From: Rhodococcus yunnanensis NBRC 103083
GTDB lineage: Bacteria > Actinomycetota > Actinomycetes > Mycobacteriales > Mycobacteriaceae
Direction: 5' to 3'
Assembly (NCBI RefSeq): GCF_001895005.1
Contig: NZ_BCXH01000001.1
Coordinates: 868,001 to 932,000 of the forward strand
Length of the DNA: 64,000 bases
Made by a program: the position numbers and the translations under genes. Position 1 is the stretch's first letter. Every line of letters begins with the position of its first letter. The notes under the pieces were generated by a model. The model was not told the DNA's origin, made no database searches, and saw only the letters and a list, made by a program, of their open reading frames with translations. Positions 26,985 through 40,400 of this stretch are shown here, in pieces.

Positions 26985-27454
26985 TTCTCAGCAGCCTCGG
27001 CGGCCGGCGCCTCTGCCGTGTCGGTTGCTGCGGCGTCGTCTGCCTTGGCAGCCTCGTCGGCCTTCGGAGCCTTCTTCTTCTTGGCGGTGGTGGCGTCACC
27101 GAGCGGCTCGGCGTCAGCCTGCGCCAGAGCAGCGTTGAACAGGTCCAGCTTGGACGGCTTCGGCTCTGCGAGACGCAACGTTCCCTCGGCGCCGGGCAGG
27201 CCCTTGAACTTCTGCCAGTCGCCGGTGATCTTCAGCAGTGCCTCGACGGGCTCGGTCGGCACAGCGCCGACTCCGAGCCAGTACTGTGCGCGCTCGGAAT
27301 CGATGTCGATGATGCTGGGGTCCTGCTTGGGCTCGTACTTGCCGATGGTCTCGATCGCACGGCCGTTGCGGCGGGTGCGAGAGTCCGCGATGACGACGCG
27401 GTAATGCGGGGTACGGATCTTACCGATGCGCATGAGCTTGATCTTGACAGCCAT
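26981..27454 (-). CDS. rpsP: 30S ribosomal protein S16
   Basis: Core S16 at residues 1-85 ([27 protein letters not shown]-like ADSRTRRNG), followed by a long extension of about 70 residues with a lysine run (KKKKAPK) and an alanine/aspartate tail. Total 157 residues; extended S16 tails are usual in Mycobacteriales. First gene of rpsP-KH-rimM-trmD, with a 130-nt leader carrying the promoter element shared with rplS. Confidence 0.96.
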   Translation of the reverse strand: MAVKIKLMRIGKIRTPHYRVVIADSRTRRNGRAIETIGKYEPKQDPSIIDIDSERAQYWLGVGAVPTEPVEALLKITGDWQKFKGLPGAEGTLRLAEPKPSKLDLFNAALAQADAEPLGDATTAKKKKAPKADEAAKADDAAATDTAEAPAAEAAEK

Positions 27455-27583
27455 GAAAAATGAAGCCTTTCGAGTTGGTCACGGCGCAATTCTGCGGTGC
27501 GCATGGACTGCGCACCCGGTTTTGCGTTGAAGGGTGTTGTGACCGCCGTTCGGTACGTAACCGGTGGACGGGCGAACAGCAGC

Positions 27584-27597
27584 CTATTGTGCCAGAC
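27584..27597 (-). promoter_or_regulatory. rpsP promoter element shared with rplS
   Basis: GTCTGGCACAATAG on the minus strand, identical over 14 nt to the element before rplS. The presumed -10 (CACAAT, extended by TG) is 132 nt before the rpsP ATG, leaving a leader of about 120 nt. Confidence 0.6.
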
Positions 27598-27636
27598 AAC
27601 GTCCATTGCCGGTTAATCGGCCGTTCGTCTCGCGGT

Positions 27637-28722
27637 TCAGCTGCCCGTCGGTCTCGGAACACCGCGCAGCACGACGAGGTCGGGGGCCGACAACACGTCC
27701 GGGCCGGTTCTCGGATCGACCGAGTACACCAGAAGATCGGCGGGCGCGCCGTGTTCGAACCCCGGCCACCCCAGCCAGGACCTGGCCGTCCAACTGGCCG
27801 CTCCCAATGCCTCGGTGGGGGTCAATCCCACGTCGGTCAAGGCCTGGACCTCGTCGGCGATGCGTCCGTGGCGTATCGACCCTCCCGCATCGGTTCCGGC
27901 GTAGATCTTCACACCGGCGTCGTGTGCACGCCCGACTGTTGTCGCGACCCGCGCGTGCAGATCACGCATGTGCCGCGCGTACACCGGATAGTTCGACGCG
28001 GATGCCGCGATATCGGGGAACGTTGCGATGTTCACGAGCGTCGGGACCAGCGCGGTCTTGTGCTCGACCATCATCTCGATCGTCTCGTCGGTGAGTCCGG
28101 TGCCGTGTTCGATGCAGTCGATGCCCGCAGAGATCAGGCCGGGTAGGGCGTCCTCGCCGAAAACATGCGCCGTGACCCGCGCCCCTTCCGCGTGCGCCGC
28201 GTCGATCGCTGTCTTCAGGATCTTCTCGTCCCACAGCGGACGGAGATCGCCGACACTTCGGTCTATCCAGTCGCCGATCAACTTGACCCAGCCGTCACCG
28301 AATCGAGCTTGCTGCACAACGGCTTCGGGAAGTTGCGAGTCGTCCTCGATATCGACGGCGAGACCCCGTATGTAACGCTTCGGCGTGGCGATGTGCCGCC
28401 CTGCCCTGATGATGCGCGGCAGGTCGTCGTAGTCGTCGAGCTCACGTGTGTCGATCGGCGATCCGGCGTCGCGCAGCAACAAGGCGCCGACGTCTCGTTC
28501 GGTCTTCGCCTGCTCGATCGCACCGGCGAGATCCTCGGGCCCTCCGCCGTATCTGATGCCGACATGGCAGTGCGCGTCCACGAGGCCGGGCAGGATCCAC
28601 CCGTTCTCGCACAGGGTCTGCGCATTCCGAACGGGCTCGACCGAGATCTTTCCGTCGACGATCCACAGTTCGATCGGACCCTCGTCGGGAAGAGTCCGAC
28701 CGCACACCCGGTAGGCGGTCAC
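27637..28722 (-). CDS. Amidohydrolase family protein
   Basis: 361 residues. TIM-barrel metal-dependent hydrolase with HxH at H51 and H53 (DAHCHVG), a central lysine segment (WVKLIGDW), later metal ligands in VTAHVFGE and IEHGTG, and the catalytic aspartate in AGTDAGG. This layout is typical of imidazolonepropionase-like or prolidase-type amidohydrolases; the substrate is unknown. Between rpsP and ffh it occupies the same slot as mycobacterial Rv2915c, and it follows ffh by 9 nt, probably in one transcript. Confidence 0.85.
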   Translation of the reverse strand: MTAYRVCGRTLPDEGPIELWIVDGKISVEPVRNAQTLCENGWILPGLVDAHCHVGIRYGGGPEDLAGAIEQAKTERDVGALLLRDAGSPIDTRELDDYDDLPRIIRAGRHIATPKRYIRGLAVDIEDDSQLPEAVVQQARFGDGWVKLIGDWIDRSVGDLRPLWDEKILKTAIDAAHAEGARVTAHVFGEDALPGLISAGIDCIEHGTGLTDETIEMMVEHKTALVPTLVNIATFPDIAASASNYPVYARHMRDLHARVATTVGRAHDAGVKIYAGTDAGGSIRHGRIADEVQALTDVGLTPTEALGAASWTARSWLGWPGFEHGAPADLLVYSVDPRTGPDVLSAPDLVVLRGVPRPTGS

Positions 28723-28731
28723 CGCTACCTG

Positions 28732-30297
28732 CTACTTCTTGGGAAGCTTGAACTGCGACAGGTCGATACCTTCGAGGCCCGGTGGGATCTGGTCGAGTCC
28801 CTTGGGCATTCCGGAGAGATCCGGCATACCCGCAGGCAATCCTCCGGGCATTCCGGGAAATCCGCCGCGGATCTTGGGCTGTGTCGGGCCACGTGCACCC
28901 TTCTTGCCCTTCTTGCCCTTCTTGTTTCGAACCTGCTTACGCGCACCCGGCATGCCCATCCGGCCTGCCATCGCAGACATCATCTTTCGCGCCTCGAAGA
29001 AGCGATCGACGAGTTGGTTGACGTCGGAGACCTTCACACCCGATCCATTGGCGATGCGCAACCGTCGCGAGGCGTTGATGATCTTGGGGTCGGTGCGCTC
29101 CTGCGGAGTCATGCCGCGAATGATCGCCTGAACCCGGTCGAGCTGCTTCTCGTCGACGTTGGCCAGTTCCTTCATCTGACCTGCGCCTGGCAGCATGCCG
29201 AGAAGATTGCCGATCGGCCCCATCTTGCGGACGGCCATCATCTGCTCGAGGAAGTCGTCGAGTGTGAGCTGACCGGAACCGATCTTGTTGGCGGTGGCCT
29301 CGGCCTGCTCGGCGTCGAAATGCTGCTCGGCCTGTTCGATGAGGCTGAGCACGTCGCCCATGCCGAGGATGCGGCTTGCCATCCGGTCGGGGTGGAAGAC
29401 GTCGAAGTCCTCGAGCTTCTCGCCGGTCGACGCGAACATGATCGGCTCGCCCGTGACCTCGCGAACGCTCAGTGCCGCACCGCCGCGTGCGTCACCGTCG
29501 AGCTTGGTCAGAACCACACCGGTGAAGCCGACGCCGTCACGGAAGGCCTGCGCAGTGCTGACCGCGTCCTGACCGACCATGGCATCGAGGACGAACAGCG
29601 TCTCGTCCGGTTCGACGGCATCACGAATGCCCGCGGCCTGGCTCATCAGTTCGGTGTCGATGCCGAGCCGACCCGCGGTATCGACGATGACGATGTCGTA
29701 CTGCTTGTTGCGCGCTTCCGCAACACCGGCGCGGGCCACCTCGACGGGATCGGCGGCCGACACTCCGAGTGCGTTGTCACCGCCGCCGATCGACGTGCCC
29801 GGATGCGGCGCGAAAACGTGGGCTCCGGCCCGCTCACCGACGATCTGAAGCTGACTGACGGCGCCGGGACGCTGCAGGTCACAGGCGACGAGTAGCGGAG
29901 TGTGGCCCTGATCCTTCAGCCACTTGGCAAGCTTGCCCGCAAGGGTCGTCTTACCGGAGCCTTGAAGACCGGCCAGCATGATGACGGTCGGTGGGGTCTT
30001 CGCGAACGTCAACCGCCTCGTCTCGCCGCCCAGAATGCCGACGAGTTCCTCGTTGACGATCTTGACGACCTGCTGCGCCGGGTTCAGTGCGCCCGATACC
30101 TCGGCACCCTTCGCACGGACCTTGATCCGGTTGATGAACTCACGAACGACGGGCAGCGCGACGTCGGCATCGAGCAACGCGAGACGAATCTCGCGGGCCG
30201 TGGCGTCGATATCGGCACCCGAGAGTCGACCCTTGCCACGCAGGTCCTTGAGGGTCCCGGTCAACCTGTCGGAAAGGGATTCGAACACCGATTGCAC
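28732..30297 (-). CDS. ffh: Signal recognition particle protein Ffh
   Basis: GTPase that binds signal sequences with 4.5S RNA and docks to FtsY. The 521-residue product has the N-domain, the G-domain with GLQGSGKTTLAGKLA, DTAGRLGIDTELM and TKLDGDARGG, and the M-domain from about residue 300 ending in a G, M and P-rich tail. An insertion of K-rich residues (RNKKGKKGKKGARG) lies in the tail. FtsY is 6 kb away on the same strand. Confidence 0.96.
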   Translation of the reverse strand: MQSVFESLSDRLTGTLKDLRGKGRLSGADIDATAREIRLALLDADVALPVVREFINRIKVRAKGAEVSGALNPAQQVVKIVNEELVGILGGETRRLTFAKTPPTVIMLAGLQGSGKTTLAGKLAKWLKDQGHTPLLVACDLQRPGAVSQLQIVGERAGAHVFAPHPGTSIGGGDNALGVSAADPVEVARAGVAEARNKQYDIVIVDTAGRLGIDTELMSQAAGIRDAVEPDETLFVLDAMVGQDAVSTAQAFRDGVGFTGVVLTKLDGDARGGAALSVREVTGEPIMFASTGEKLEDFDVFHPDRMASRILGMGDVLSLIEQAEQHFDAEQAEATANKIGSGQLTLDDFLEQMMAVRKMGPIGNLLGMLPGAGQMKELANVDEKQLDRVQAIIRGMTPQERTDPKIINASRRLRIANGSGVKVSDVNQLVDRFFEARKMMSAMAGRMGMPGARKQVRNKKGKKGKKGARGPTQPKIRGGFPGMPGGLPAGMPDLSGMPKGLDQIPPGLEGIDLSQFKLPKK

Positions 30298-30404
30298 TCC
30301 TGAGCCGATAGCGAATGGGGCCTGTAAGTCGAGTAGAGCAGGCTCCAGACTAGCGCCCGGTAAGGGTCGGCGTCGTCGGCGAGGGCCGCAACTCGTTGCG
30401 CGCT

Positions 30405-30450
30405 GCCCGATCTACGCGTCGCGCGATGCCCGATCTACGCGTCGCGCGAT
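30405..30450. repeat. 23-bp tandem duplication at the M23 gene 3' end
   Basis: Two perfect 23-bp copies (30405-30427 and 30428-30450) of a unit containing GATCTACGCGTCGCGCGAT. The TAG stop of the peptidase gene (30435-30437) is in the second copy and is duplicated in the first, downstream copy. Confidence 0.95.
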
Positions 30451-31274
30451 GCGTCGGTCCACGTGACGGATACACCGCGGGTGGTGAGCCACTGGGCCGG
30501 ATCGACCTTGATGCCGCTGGGATCGTGAACCTCGAAGTGCAGGTGCGGACCTGTCGATTCGCCGCGGTTGCCGACCGTCGCGATCTGCTGGCCGGCCGTG
30601 ACGTGCTGCCCCGGCGCTACCGAATAGTCGTTGACGTGCCCGTAGATAGTCTCGGTTCCGTCCTCGTGGAGCACCTTGACCCACAGTCCGAAGCCCGACG
30701 CCGGACCTGCCGCGGTCACCACGCCGTCGGCGGCCGCGAGAATCGGCGTGCCGATAGGGGCGGCGATGTCGAGCCCGCCGTGATGGGCGCCCCACCGCGA
30801 ACCGAAGCTCGACGTGAGAACCCCGGAAACCGGTTGTACAGCACGCTCTTTCAGCGGCTGCAGGTTCTTCAGCAGATCCCTGGCTGCCGCACCGACGTCG
30901 GGCAATCCCAACGCGGGCAGTTCAGACGTGTCGGGGATGTCGACACCGGGAGGCAGCTGGAAGTTCTGCGGAAGACTCACCCCGGCAGGCAGCCCGACCC
31001 CTGGGGGCAGCGTGAACCCTGCAGGGAGAAGGTTCTGCGGGATCTCGAACGGGGCTGCTGCAACAGGTGCCCCCGGCGCGGCCGCTGGCGCCGCAGTGGC
31101 CGTGCCGGTTCCCAGCTGGGCTGCACCGGCGACGATAGCGCCCGTGGCGACCACGATCGTGGCTGCTTTCAGCCCTGTGTCCTTGGAGTCGTCCTTCGCC
31201 CTGTGGCGCCCACGTGGTGTGTCGCTGTTCGTCTCGATCGGAACGTAGATGTTCGATCGCCGGTGGGATCCCAC
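30435..31274 (-). CDS. Membrane-anchored M23 (LytM) peptidoglycan endopeptidase
   Basis: 279 residues. Short basic cytoplasmic part, one hydrophobic segment (about 35-55) ending ATAAPAAA, a low-complexity linker rich in LPxGV repeats (75-125), a short helix, and a complete M23 domain: H165 and D169 (HHGGLDIAAP), H212 (YGHV), and HxH at 244-246 (GPHLHFEV). All zinc ligands are present, so it should be an active endopeptidase working outside the membrane. The GTG at 31274 has GAGG 8 nt upstream; the longer frame begins in non-coding sequence. Confidence 0.88.
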   Translation of the reverse strand: MGSHRRSNIYVPIETNSDTPRGRHRAKDDSKDTGLKAATIVVATGAIVAGAAQLGTGTATAAPAAAPGAPVAAAPFEIPQNLLPAGFTLPPGVGLPAGVSLPQNFQLPPGVDIPDTSELPALGLPDVGAAARDLLKNLQPLKERAVQPVSGVLTSSFGSRWGAHHGGLDIAAPIGTPILAAADGVVTAAGPASGFGLWVKVLHEDGTETIYGHVNDYSVAPGQHVTAGQQIATVGNRGESTGPHLHFEVHDPSGIKVDPAQWLTTRGVSVTWTDASRDA

Positions 31275-31450
31275 AGTGTGTACCTCATCAGTCGTCGGCG
31301 TGCGCCCCCGAGTGGCTCGGCACTCGGACCCGCTTTTCGTCTGCTGGCGAGAAACGTAACAAAACGATCTCGCTCGCAAACACCGTAACCGAATCTTTAT
31401 GAAATCTCACTACGACCGCTGGGAATTCGGACCGAACCCCCGTCGTGACA

Positions 31451-34490
<3,040 letters not shown>

Positions 34491-35795
34491 TCAGGCGAAG
34501 TCGTACGCAGTCTCAGCGTGCTCAGCTTCGTCGATACCCGAGGCTTCGTCCTCATCCGACACGCGCCAACCCAGCGGCTTGAGCGCGAAAGCGATGATCG
34601 TGGTGATCACTCCGGTGAAGATCAGTGCCGACAGTGCAATGACGATCTGGATGACCAACTGCTTGTAGTCGCCGCCGTAGAACAGCCCAGTCTCGGACGC
34701 GAAGAATCCGATTCCGATGGTTCCCCACAGTCCTGCGACGAGGTGGACACCGACGACATCGAGCGAATCGTCGTATCCGAACTTGAACTTCAGGCCGACT
34801 GCGAGAGCCGACAAGGCGCCGGCGACGACGCCGAGGAATATCGATCCGATGGGGGTCAGAGCGCCTGCAGCGGGCGTGATCGCAACGAGGCCCGCGACGA
34901 TGCCCGATGCGGCACCGAGGCTGGTGGCGTGTCCGTCACGGATACGCTCGACGACGAGCCATCCCGCGATGGCGGCCGCAGTGGCAGTCGTGGTGTTGAC
35001 CCAGGCGAGACCGGCGAAACCGTCGGCTGCGAATGCGGAACCTGCGTTGAAGCCGAACCAGCCGAACCACAGCAGAGCTGCACCGAGCATGACGAACGGC
35101 AGGTTGTGCGGACGGAATGCGACGCGTCCGAACCCGGCGCGCTTTCCGATGACGAGTGCGAGCACCAGGCCTGCGATACCGGCGTTGATGTGAACCACGG
35201 TGCCACCGGCGAAGTCGATCGGCGGGACCGAAGCCACGAGTCCGCCGTCACCGTCGTCGGTCGTACCGAAGATCTTCGCCGCGAATCCGTCCTCGGAGCC
35301 CGAGAGAAGGCCACCGCCCCACACCATGTGCGCGAGCGGGAAGTAAGCGAGGGTGACCCAGATGCCTGCGAAGGCGAGCCACGTTCCGTACTTGACGCGT
35401 CCTGCGATCGAGCCGCTGATGAGTGCGACCGTGATGATGGCGAACGTCACCTGGAAGGCGATGTCGATCACGTTGGGGTATCCCCACGCACCCGCCAGGA
35501 AGTTTCCGTCGGCATCGGTGATCGAATCCTTCAGACCGAAGAACTCGAACGGGTTCGCGAAGACCCCGCCGATGTTCTCGGTTCCGTACGACATCGACCA
35601 TCCCCACAGGACGTAGATGAGTGCGACGACGAACATCGCCCCGAACGACATCATCATCATGTTCAGTACGGACTTCTGCTGCGACATACCGCCGTAGAAG
35701 AACGCCAGACCTGGCGTCATCAGCAGCACCAGTGATGCTGCAGTCAGCATCCAGGCGGCATTGCCGGAGTTGGCCAACAAATCCTCGGGACTCAC
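34491..35795 (-). CDS. amtB: Ammonium transporter AmtB
   Basis: Trimeric ammonium channel in the inner membrane. The 434-residue product has 11 predicted helices, the pore histidines in FPLAHMVWG and GVHLVAGLWG, and a cytoplasmic C-terminal tail for PII binding. The GTG at 35795 follows AAGGAGG by 6 nt; a GTG two codons upstream sits directly on the Shine-Dalgarno sequence. The tandem GlnR-type sites upstream indicate induction under nitrogen limitation, together with glnB-glnD. Confidence 0.95.
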   Translation of the reverse strand: MSPEDLLANSGNAAWMLTAASLVLLMTPGLAFFYGGMSQQKSVLNMMMMSFGAMFVVALIYVLWGWSMSYGTENIGGVFANPFEFFGLKDSITDADGNFLAGAWGYPNVIDIAFQVTFAIITVALISGSIAGRVKYGTWLAFAGIWVTLAYFPLAHMVWGGGLLSGSEDGFAAKIFGTTDDGDGGLVASVPPIDFAGGTVVHINAGIAGLVLALVIGKRAGFGRVAFRPHNLPFVMLGAALLWFGWFGFNAGSAFAADGFAGLAWVNTTTATAAAIAGWLVVERIRDGHATSLGAASGIVAGLVAITPAAGALTPIGSIFLGVVAGALSALAVGLKFKFGYDDSLDVVGVHLVAGLWGTIGIGFFASETGLFYGGDYKQLVIQIVIALSALIFTGVITTIIAFALKPLGWRVSDEDEASGIDEAEHAETAYDFA

Positions 35796-35858
35796 GTACA
35801 CCCTCCTTCTCCTGCGCACCGGATGGTGCGCGGTCTGGACAAAGAGTGGGTTCGAAAA

Positions 35859-35896
35859 GTTTCATCCATGACACTCGGGTGTTGCGCTCATGTGAA
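35859..35896 (-). promoter_or_regulatory. Tandem GlnR-type operator of amtB
   Basis: On the minus strand: TTCAC-n6-GCAAC-n6-GTGTC-n6-GAAAC, four half sites spaced exactly 11 bp. This is the a1-b1-a2-b2 arrangement known for GlnR at actinobacterial amtB promoters; the first pair also fits AC-n9-AC. The last half site is 64 nt before the amtB start. Confidence 0.75.
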
Positions 35897-36037
35897 CGCA
35901 TGGACCGAATCTGTTGCAAAAAGATTTCGTCCAGGCGTTTTACATTTCAACCGTCGGTCGAACCGGGCAACAAGACAGGAAAAACACACCCGAAATGGGC
36001 CTGGTTCGAGGCGCCCGGTGTGACCGAATTCTCCTTC

Positions 36038-37396
36038 TCAGCCGAGCAGAGCGTCGACGAATGCGCCCGGTTCGAACGGCGCGAGATCGTCGGCACCCTC
36101 CCCGAGCCCGACAAGTTTGACCGGCACACCGAGCTCGCGTTGAACCTGGAACACGATTCCGCCCTTGGCCGTGCCGTCCAACTTGGTCAGCACGACACCC
36201 GAGATATCGACGACTTCGGCGAACACTCGTGCCTGTATCAAGCCGTTCTGGCCGACGGTTGCATCGAGGACGAGCAGAACGTCGTCGACGCGTGCCCGCT
36301 TCTCGATGACGCGCTTGACCTTCCCGAGTTCGTCCATCAATCCCGATTTGGTGTGCAGGCGCCCAGCCGTGTCCACGACGACCACATCGACGCCCTGCTC
36401 GATTCCCTTCGTCACCGCATCGAACGCCACGGCGGCCGGATCCGCTCCTTCCTTGCCCCGAACAACGTCTGCGCCGACGCGCTCGGCCCACGTCTGCAGT
36501 TGGTCGGCGGCGGCGGCGCGGAAAGTATCAGCGGCGCCGAGCAGTACGCGTCGCCCGTCGGCTACCAACACACGAGCGAGTTTGCCGGTCGTCGTGGTCT
36601 TTCCGGTGCCGTTGACACCGACGACGAGCAGAACCGCAGGCGTGCCGTCGTGCGGCAGCGCCCTGATCGATCGGTCCAGTTCGGGATGCAACTGTGCGAC
36701 GAGTACTTCGCGCAGCAGTGCGCGCGCGTCGGCCTCGGTCCTGATGCTTCGCGTCGCCATCTGTTGGCGCAGAGTCGTCATGATCTCTGCCGTCGTCGAC
36801 GATCCGATATCGGCGATCAGCAGCGTGTCCTCGACCTCTTCCCATGAGTCCTCGTCGAGGTCTCCACCGCCGAGCAACCCGAGAAGACTCTTGCCGACTG
36901 CGGACTGAGAGCGTGACAGCCGACCGCGAAGGCGGTCGAGACGCCCGTCGGTGGGCGCGATGTCGTCCAGAGCCGGTACTGCGGGCTGCGGCTCAGGAGT
37001 CGGCGCGGGCTCGGGTTCGGGAGTCGGCTCGGGCTCAGGGGTTCCCGCAGGCTCAGGCGTTACCGCGGGCTCAGGGGTTACCGCGGGCTCAGCAGTCGGC
37101 GCAGGCTCAGGCGTTGCCGCCGGCTCAGGAGTCGGCGCAGGCTCAGGAGTCGGCGCGGGCTCGGGAGTCGGCTTCGGGGCGAGCTCCGGCTCGATCGTCG
37201 CACTGCCTTGGCTGAACGAGAATCCGCCGCCGGCCTTGTAGCCGCCTGATCGGTCCTTCTCGATTTCCTCGGTCGCGCGGGCCTCGGAGGGCTTGAGAGA
37301 CACTCGACGACGGCGAGACACGACGAGCCCGGTGACGAGTCCGACGATGAGGAGGGCCAGAACGGCCGCAATGATGATCCACGCTTGGGTACTCAC
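36038..37396 (-). CDS. ftsY: Signal recognition particle receptor FtsY
   Basis: 452 residues. Unlike E. coli FtsY it has an N-terminal transmembrane helix (about 6-26) with a basic RRRR end, then an acidic proline-rich linker of about 80 residues made of PEPAPT-like repeats (DNA 36960-37190), and the NG GTPase core (GVNGTGKTTTTGKLA, DTAGRLHTKSGLMDEL, TKLDGTAKGG). The GTG at 37396 is preferred, with AGGATGG upstream; an ATG at 37405 is the alternative. It is 26 nt after smc, the conserved smc-ftsY pair. Confidence 0.93.
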   Translation of the reverse strand: MSTQAWIIIAAVLALLIVGLVTGLVVSRRRRVSLKPSEARATEEIEKDRSGGYKAGGGFSFSQGSATIEPELAPKPTPEPAPTPEPAPTPEPAATPEPAPTAEPAVTPEPAVTPEPAGTPEPEPTPEPEPAPTPEPQPAVPALDDIAPTDGRLDRLRGRLSRSQSAVGKSLLGLLGGGDLDEDSWEEVEDTLLIADIGSSTTAEIMTTLRQQMATRSIRTEADARALLREVLVAQLHPELDRSIRALPHDGTPAVLLVVGVNGTGKTTTTGKLARVLVADGRRVLLGAADTFRAAAADQLQTWAERVGADVVRGKEGADPAAVAFDAVTKGIEQGVDVVVVDTAGRLHTKSGLMDELGKVKRVIEKRARVDDVLLVLDATVGQNGLIQARVFAEVVDISGVVLTKLDGTAKGGIVFQVQRELGVPVKLVGLGEGADDLAPFEPGAFVDALLG

Positions 37397-37421
37397 GGGC
37401 ACCATCCTGTCACGCTAGGTG

Positions 37422-40400
37422 TCAGGGCACGGAAGCCGAACTGCCCTCGGCGGGAGCATCCGCCGCTGGAACATCATCAGCCGGAACATCATCAGCTGAA
37501 ACCGCGTCGACTGGAACATCGCCGTCTGGAACATCGCCGTCTGGGACATCGCCGTCTGGGACATCGTCCGGAGCCGTCACGCTGCCGATCGTTTCGACGC
37601 GATTCCGGTTCAACCTCTGGGAGATGACGGTGGTGATGCCGTCGCCGCGCATCGAGACGCCGTACAGTGCGTCGGCGACCTCCATCGTCGGCTTCTGGTG
37701 TGTGATGACGATCAGCTGCGATTTCTCTCGTAGCTGCTCGAACAGCCCGATCAGTCGCCTCAGATTCGTGTCGTCCAGAGCTGCTTCGACTTCGTCCATG
37801 ACGTAGAACGGAGACGGCCGCGCACGGAAGATGGCGACCAGCATCGCCACCGCGGTCAGTGACTTCTCACCGCCGGACAACAGCGACAGTCTCTTGACCT
37901 TCTTTCCTGGTGGGCGCGCCTCGACCTCGATGCCCGTGGTCAACATGTCGCCGGGGTCGGTCAAGATCAGTTTTCCCTCACCGCCGGGGAACAGCTTGGC
38001 GAACACCTGGGTGAATTCCCGCTCGACATCGAGCCACGCGTCGGTGAATACCTGAAGGATTCTCTCGTCGACGTCGGCGACCACGTCGAGCAGGTCCTTC
38101 CGAGCCGACTTCACATCCTCGAGCTGGGTCGAGAGGAAGTTGTACCGCTCTTCCAAGGCAGCGAATTCTTCGAGCGCCAGCGGATTGACCTTGCCGAGTG
38201 TGGCGAGATCTCGCTCTGCGCGCTTGGCTCGCTTCTCCTGGGTCGACCGGTCGAAGGGCATCGGTGCAGGCGCGACCACCTGCTCGCCTCGCTCCTTGGC
38301 GGCCTCGTACTCCGACATCTCCAGTTCGGTGGGCGGAAGCGGAATGTCGGGTCCGTACTCGGCGATGAGATCTTCGAGCCCGATGCCGTGCTGCTCCAGG
38401 ATGTTTGCTTCCAGCTGCTCGATCCGCAACGCGGCTTGTGCCCTCGCCACCTCGTCTCGGTGCACGGCGTCGGTGATGGATGCGAGCTGGCCTTGCAACG
38501 CGCGAACTTGTTCTTTCACTCGGTCCAGCTCGCTGGAAGTGTTCGAGCGTTGTTGCGCCAGCTCGTCTCTGCGCGCTGCGGCCGTGGCGACGACCTCGGC
38601 CAGCCGCTCGGCTACCCGATCACCCGCCGACGCGACGGCCTCCGCTACTGCGGCAGCATGTCTTCGAGAGGCGATTTCACGTTCTGCTCTGGCCCTGGCT
38701 TCGCGTTCGGCACGCGCTGCCCGGCGCAACGAGTCGGCTCGGCCGCGAAGGGACTGAGCGCGTTCCTCCGCTGAGCGCACGTTCAGTCGTGCCTCGACCT
38801 CGATGGACCGGACCTCGGTCAACGCTGCTGCCGCGGTCTCGCGAGCGAGCGTCGACTCACCGGATTCGGTATGCCCATCCGTTCCGGACTGTTCGTCCTC
38901 GGCCAGACGCAAACGTTCTTCGAGGTCGGCCAGCGCCGCGAGCGCCTCCTCCCTGCCGACCTCGGCTGCCGATCGCTGGTCGGACAGCCGCGATGATTCC
39001 GCGATTGCCGAACGGGCCAGCTGTCCGAGCCTGCCGAGTTGTTCGTACACCGCAGCCATCGCCGCGTCCGACTCGTTGAGCGCCGCCAGCGCCTGCTCGG
39101 CGGATTCACGCCGATCCGACTGCTCGGCGAGAGCCCCGGACAGTGCAGCTTCGAGCTCGGCGGACCGACGCTCGGCGGCTGCCAATTCGATGGTCGAGAG
39201 GTCGATGGCCGACTGCACTTCGAGAGTGCTCGGGCGCCGATCGGAGCCGCCCGTGACCGAACCCGATTCGACGAGGTCCCCGGCGGTCGTGACGGCACGA
39301 ATGCCGGCCGAGGAATCGACCAGGGCTGCTCCGTCATCGATCGAGTCGACGATCACGACGTCACCGAGCAAAGCCGTCATCGGCCCGGCAAGAGAATCGG
39401 GAAAGGTGACGACGTCGAGCGCCCACCGCGCTTTGGGCGGAAGATCGACGACGCGGCGTTGTGCAACGGCTTTTCCGTCGTCGAACACGATTGCTGCTCG
39501 CCCGCCGTCGGCATCACGAAGAGCGAGCACTGCATCGCGTGCACGGGCGAACGATTCGGCATGTGCCGCGTCGGCGACCGGGCCCATGGCAACCGCTACC
39601 GCGACGTCGAAACCGGGTTCCACCGTGATGCGTTCGGCAAGCAGACCCGACAGACCTCGCTGGCCGTTCTCGATGAGCCATCCAGCGCCGTCCTTACGCT
39701 CGAGACCCATCGTGAGAGCTTCGATCCGAGCCTGGAACGAGGCCACCTTCTTGCCCGCAACGCGGTCCTCGTTCTGCAACTCCGTCACGCGAGCATCCGC
39801 GCTCCTCAGAGCCGTCACGGCACGTTCGTAGTGGGTGTCCAGGCTCAGCTCGCTGGCGTCCAGGCCCGATATCTGGTCCTGCACGCTCTCGAACTCGGAC
39901 TGTGCAACGTCTCCTCGCTCGCGAGCCTCGTCGATGGCCACCGACAGTCGTGCGACCTCGGCGTCGATCGAATCCGCTTTGGTCCGATACGTGTCGACCT
40001 GGCCGGACAAACGGGCGAACCCTTCACGGCGATCCGCGACAGCGCGGACCGCGGCCATGTGCGCGCGCTCCGCGTCTGCCGCTGCGGCCTCACGTTCGAT
40101 CAGCTGTTCGCGGGCCGACTCGAGCGTTTCGCGGGCCATCTCCACTGCCTCGACGAGTTCCAGTTCTTCCTCGGCGACGCGTTCGGCCTGCTGTTCCAGC
40201 TCGTCGGGATCCTGTCCACGACCGGCGGAAGGAGCAGAGTCGAGATGACGTGCGCGTTCCTTGGCGATCCTGATCGTCGCGTTGACACGTTCGGCGAGCG
40301 CCGAGAGTTGAAACCAGGTCTGGCCAGCAGCTTCGGCGCTCGGGGTCAGACGTGCTACCGATTGTTCGAGCTCACCGAGAGCGGCGTTACCTGCCTCGAG

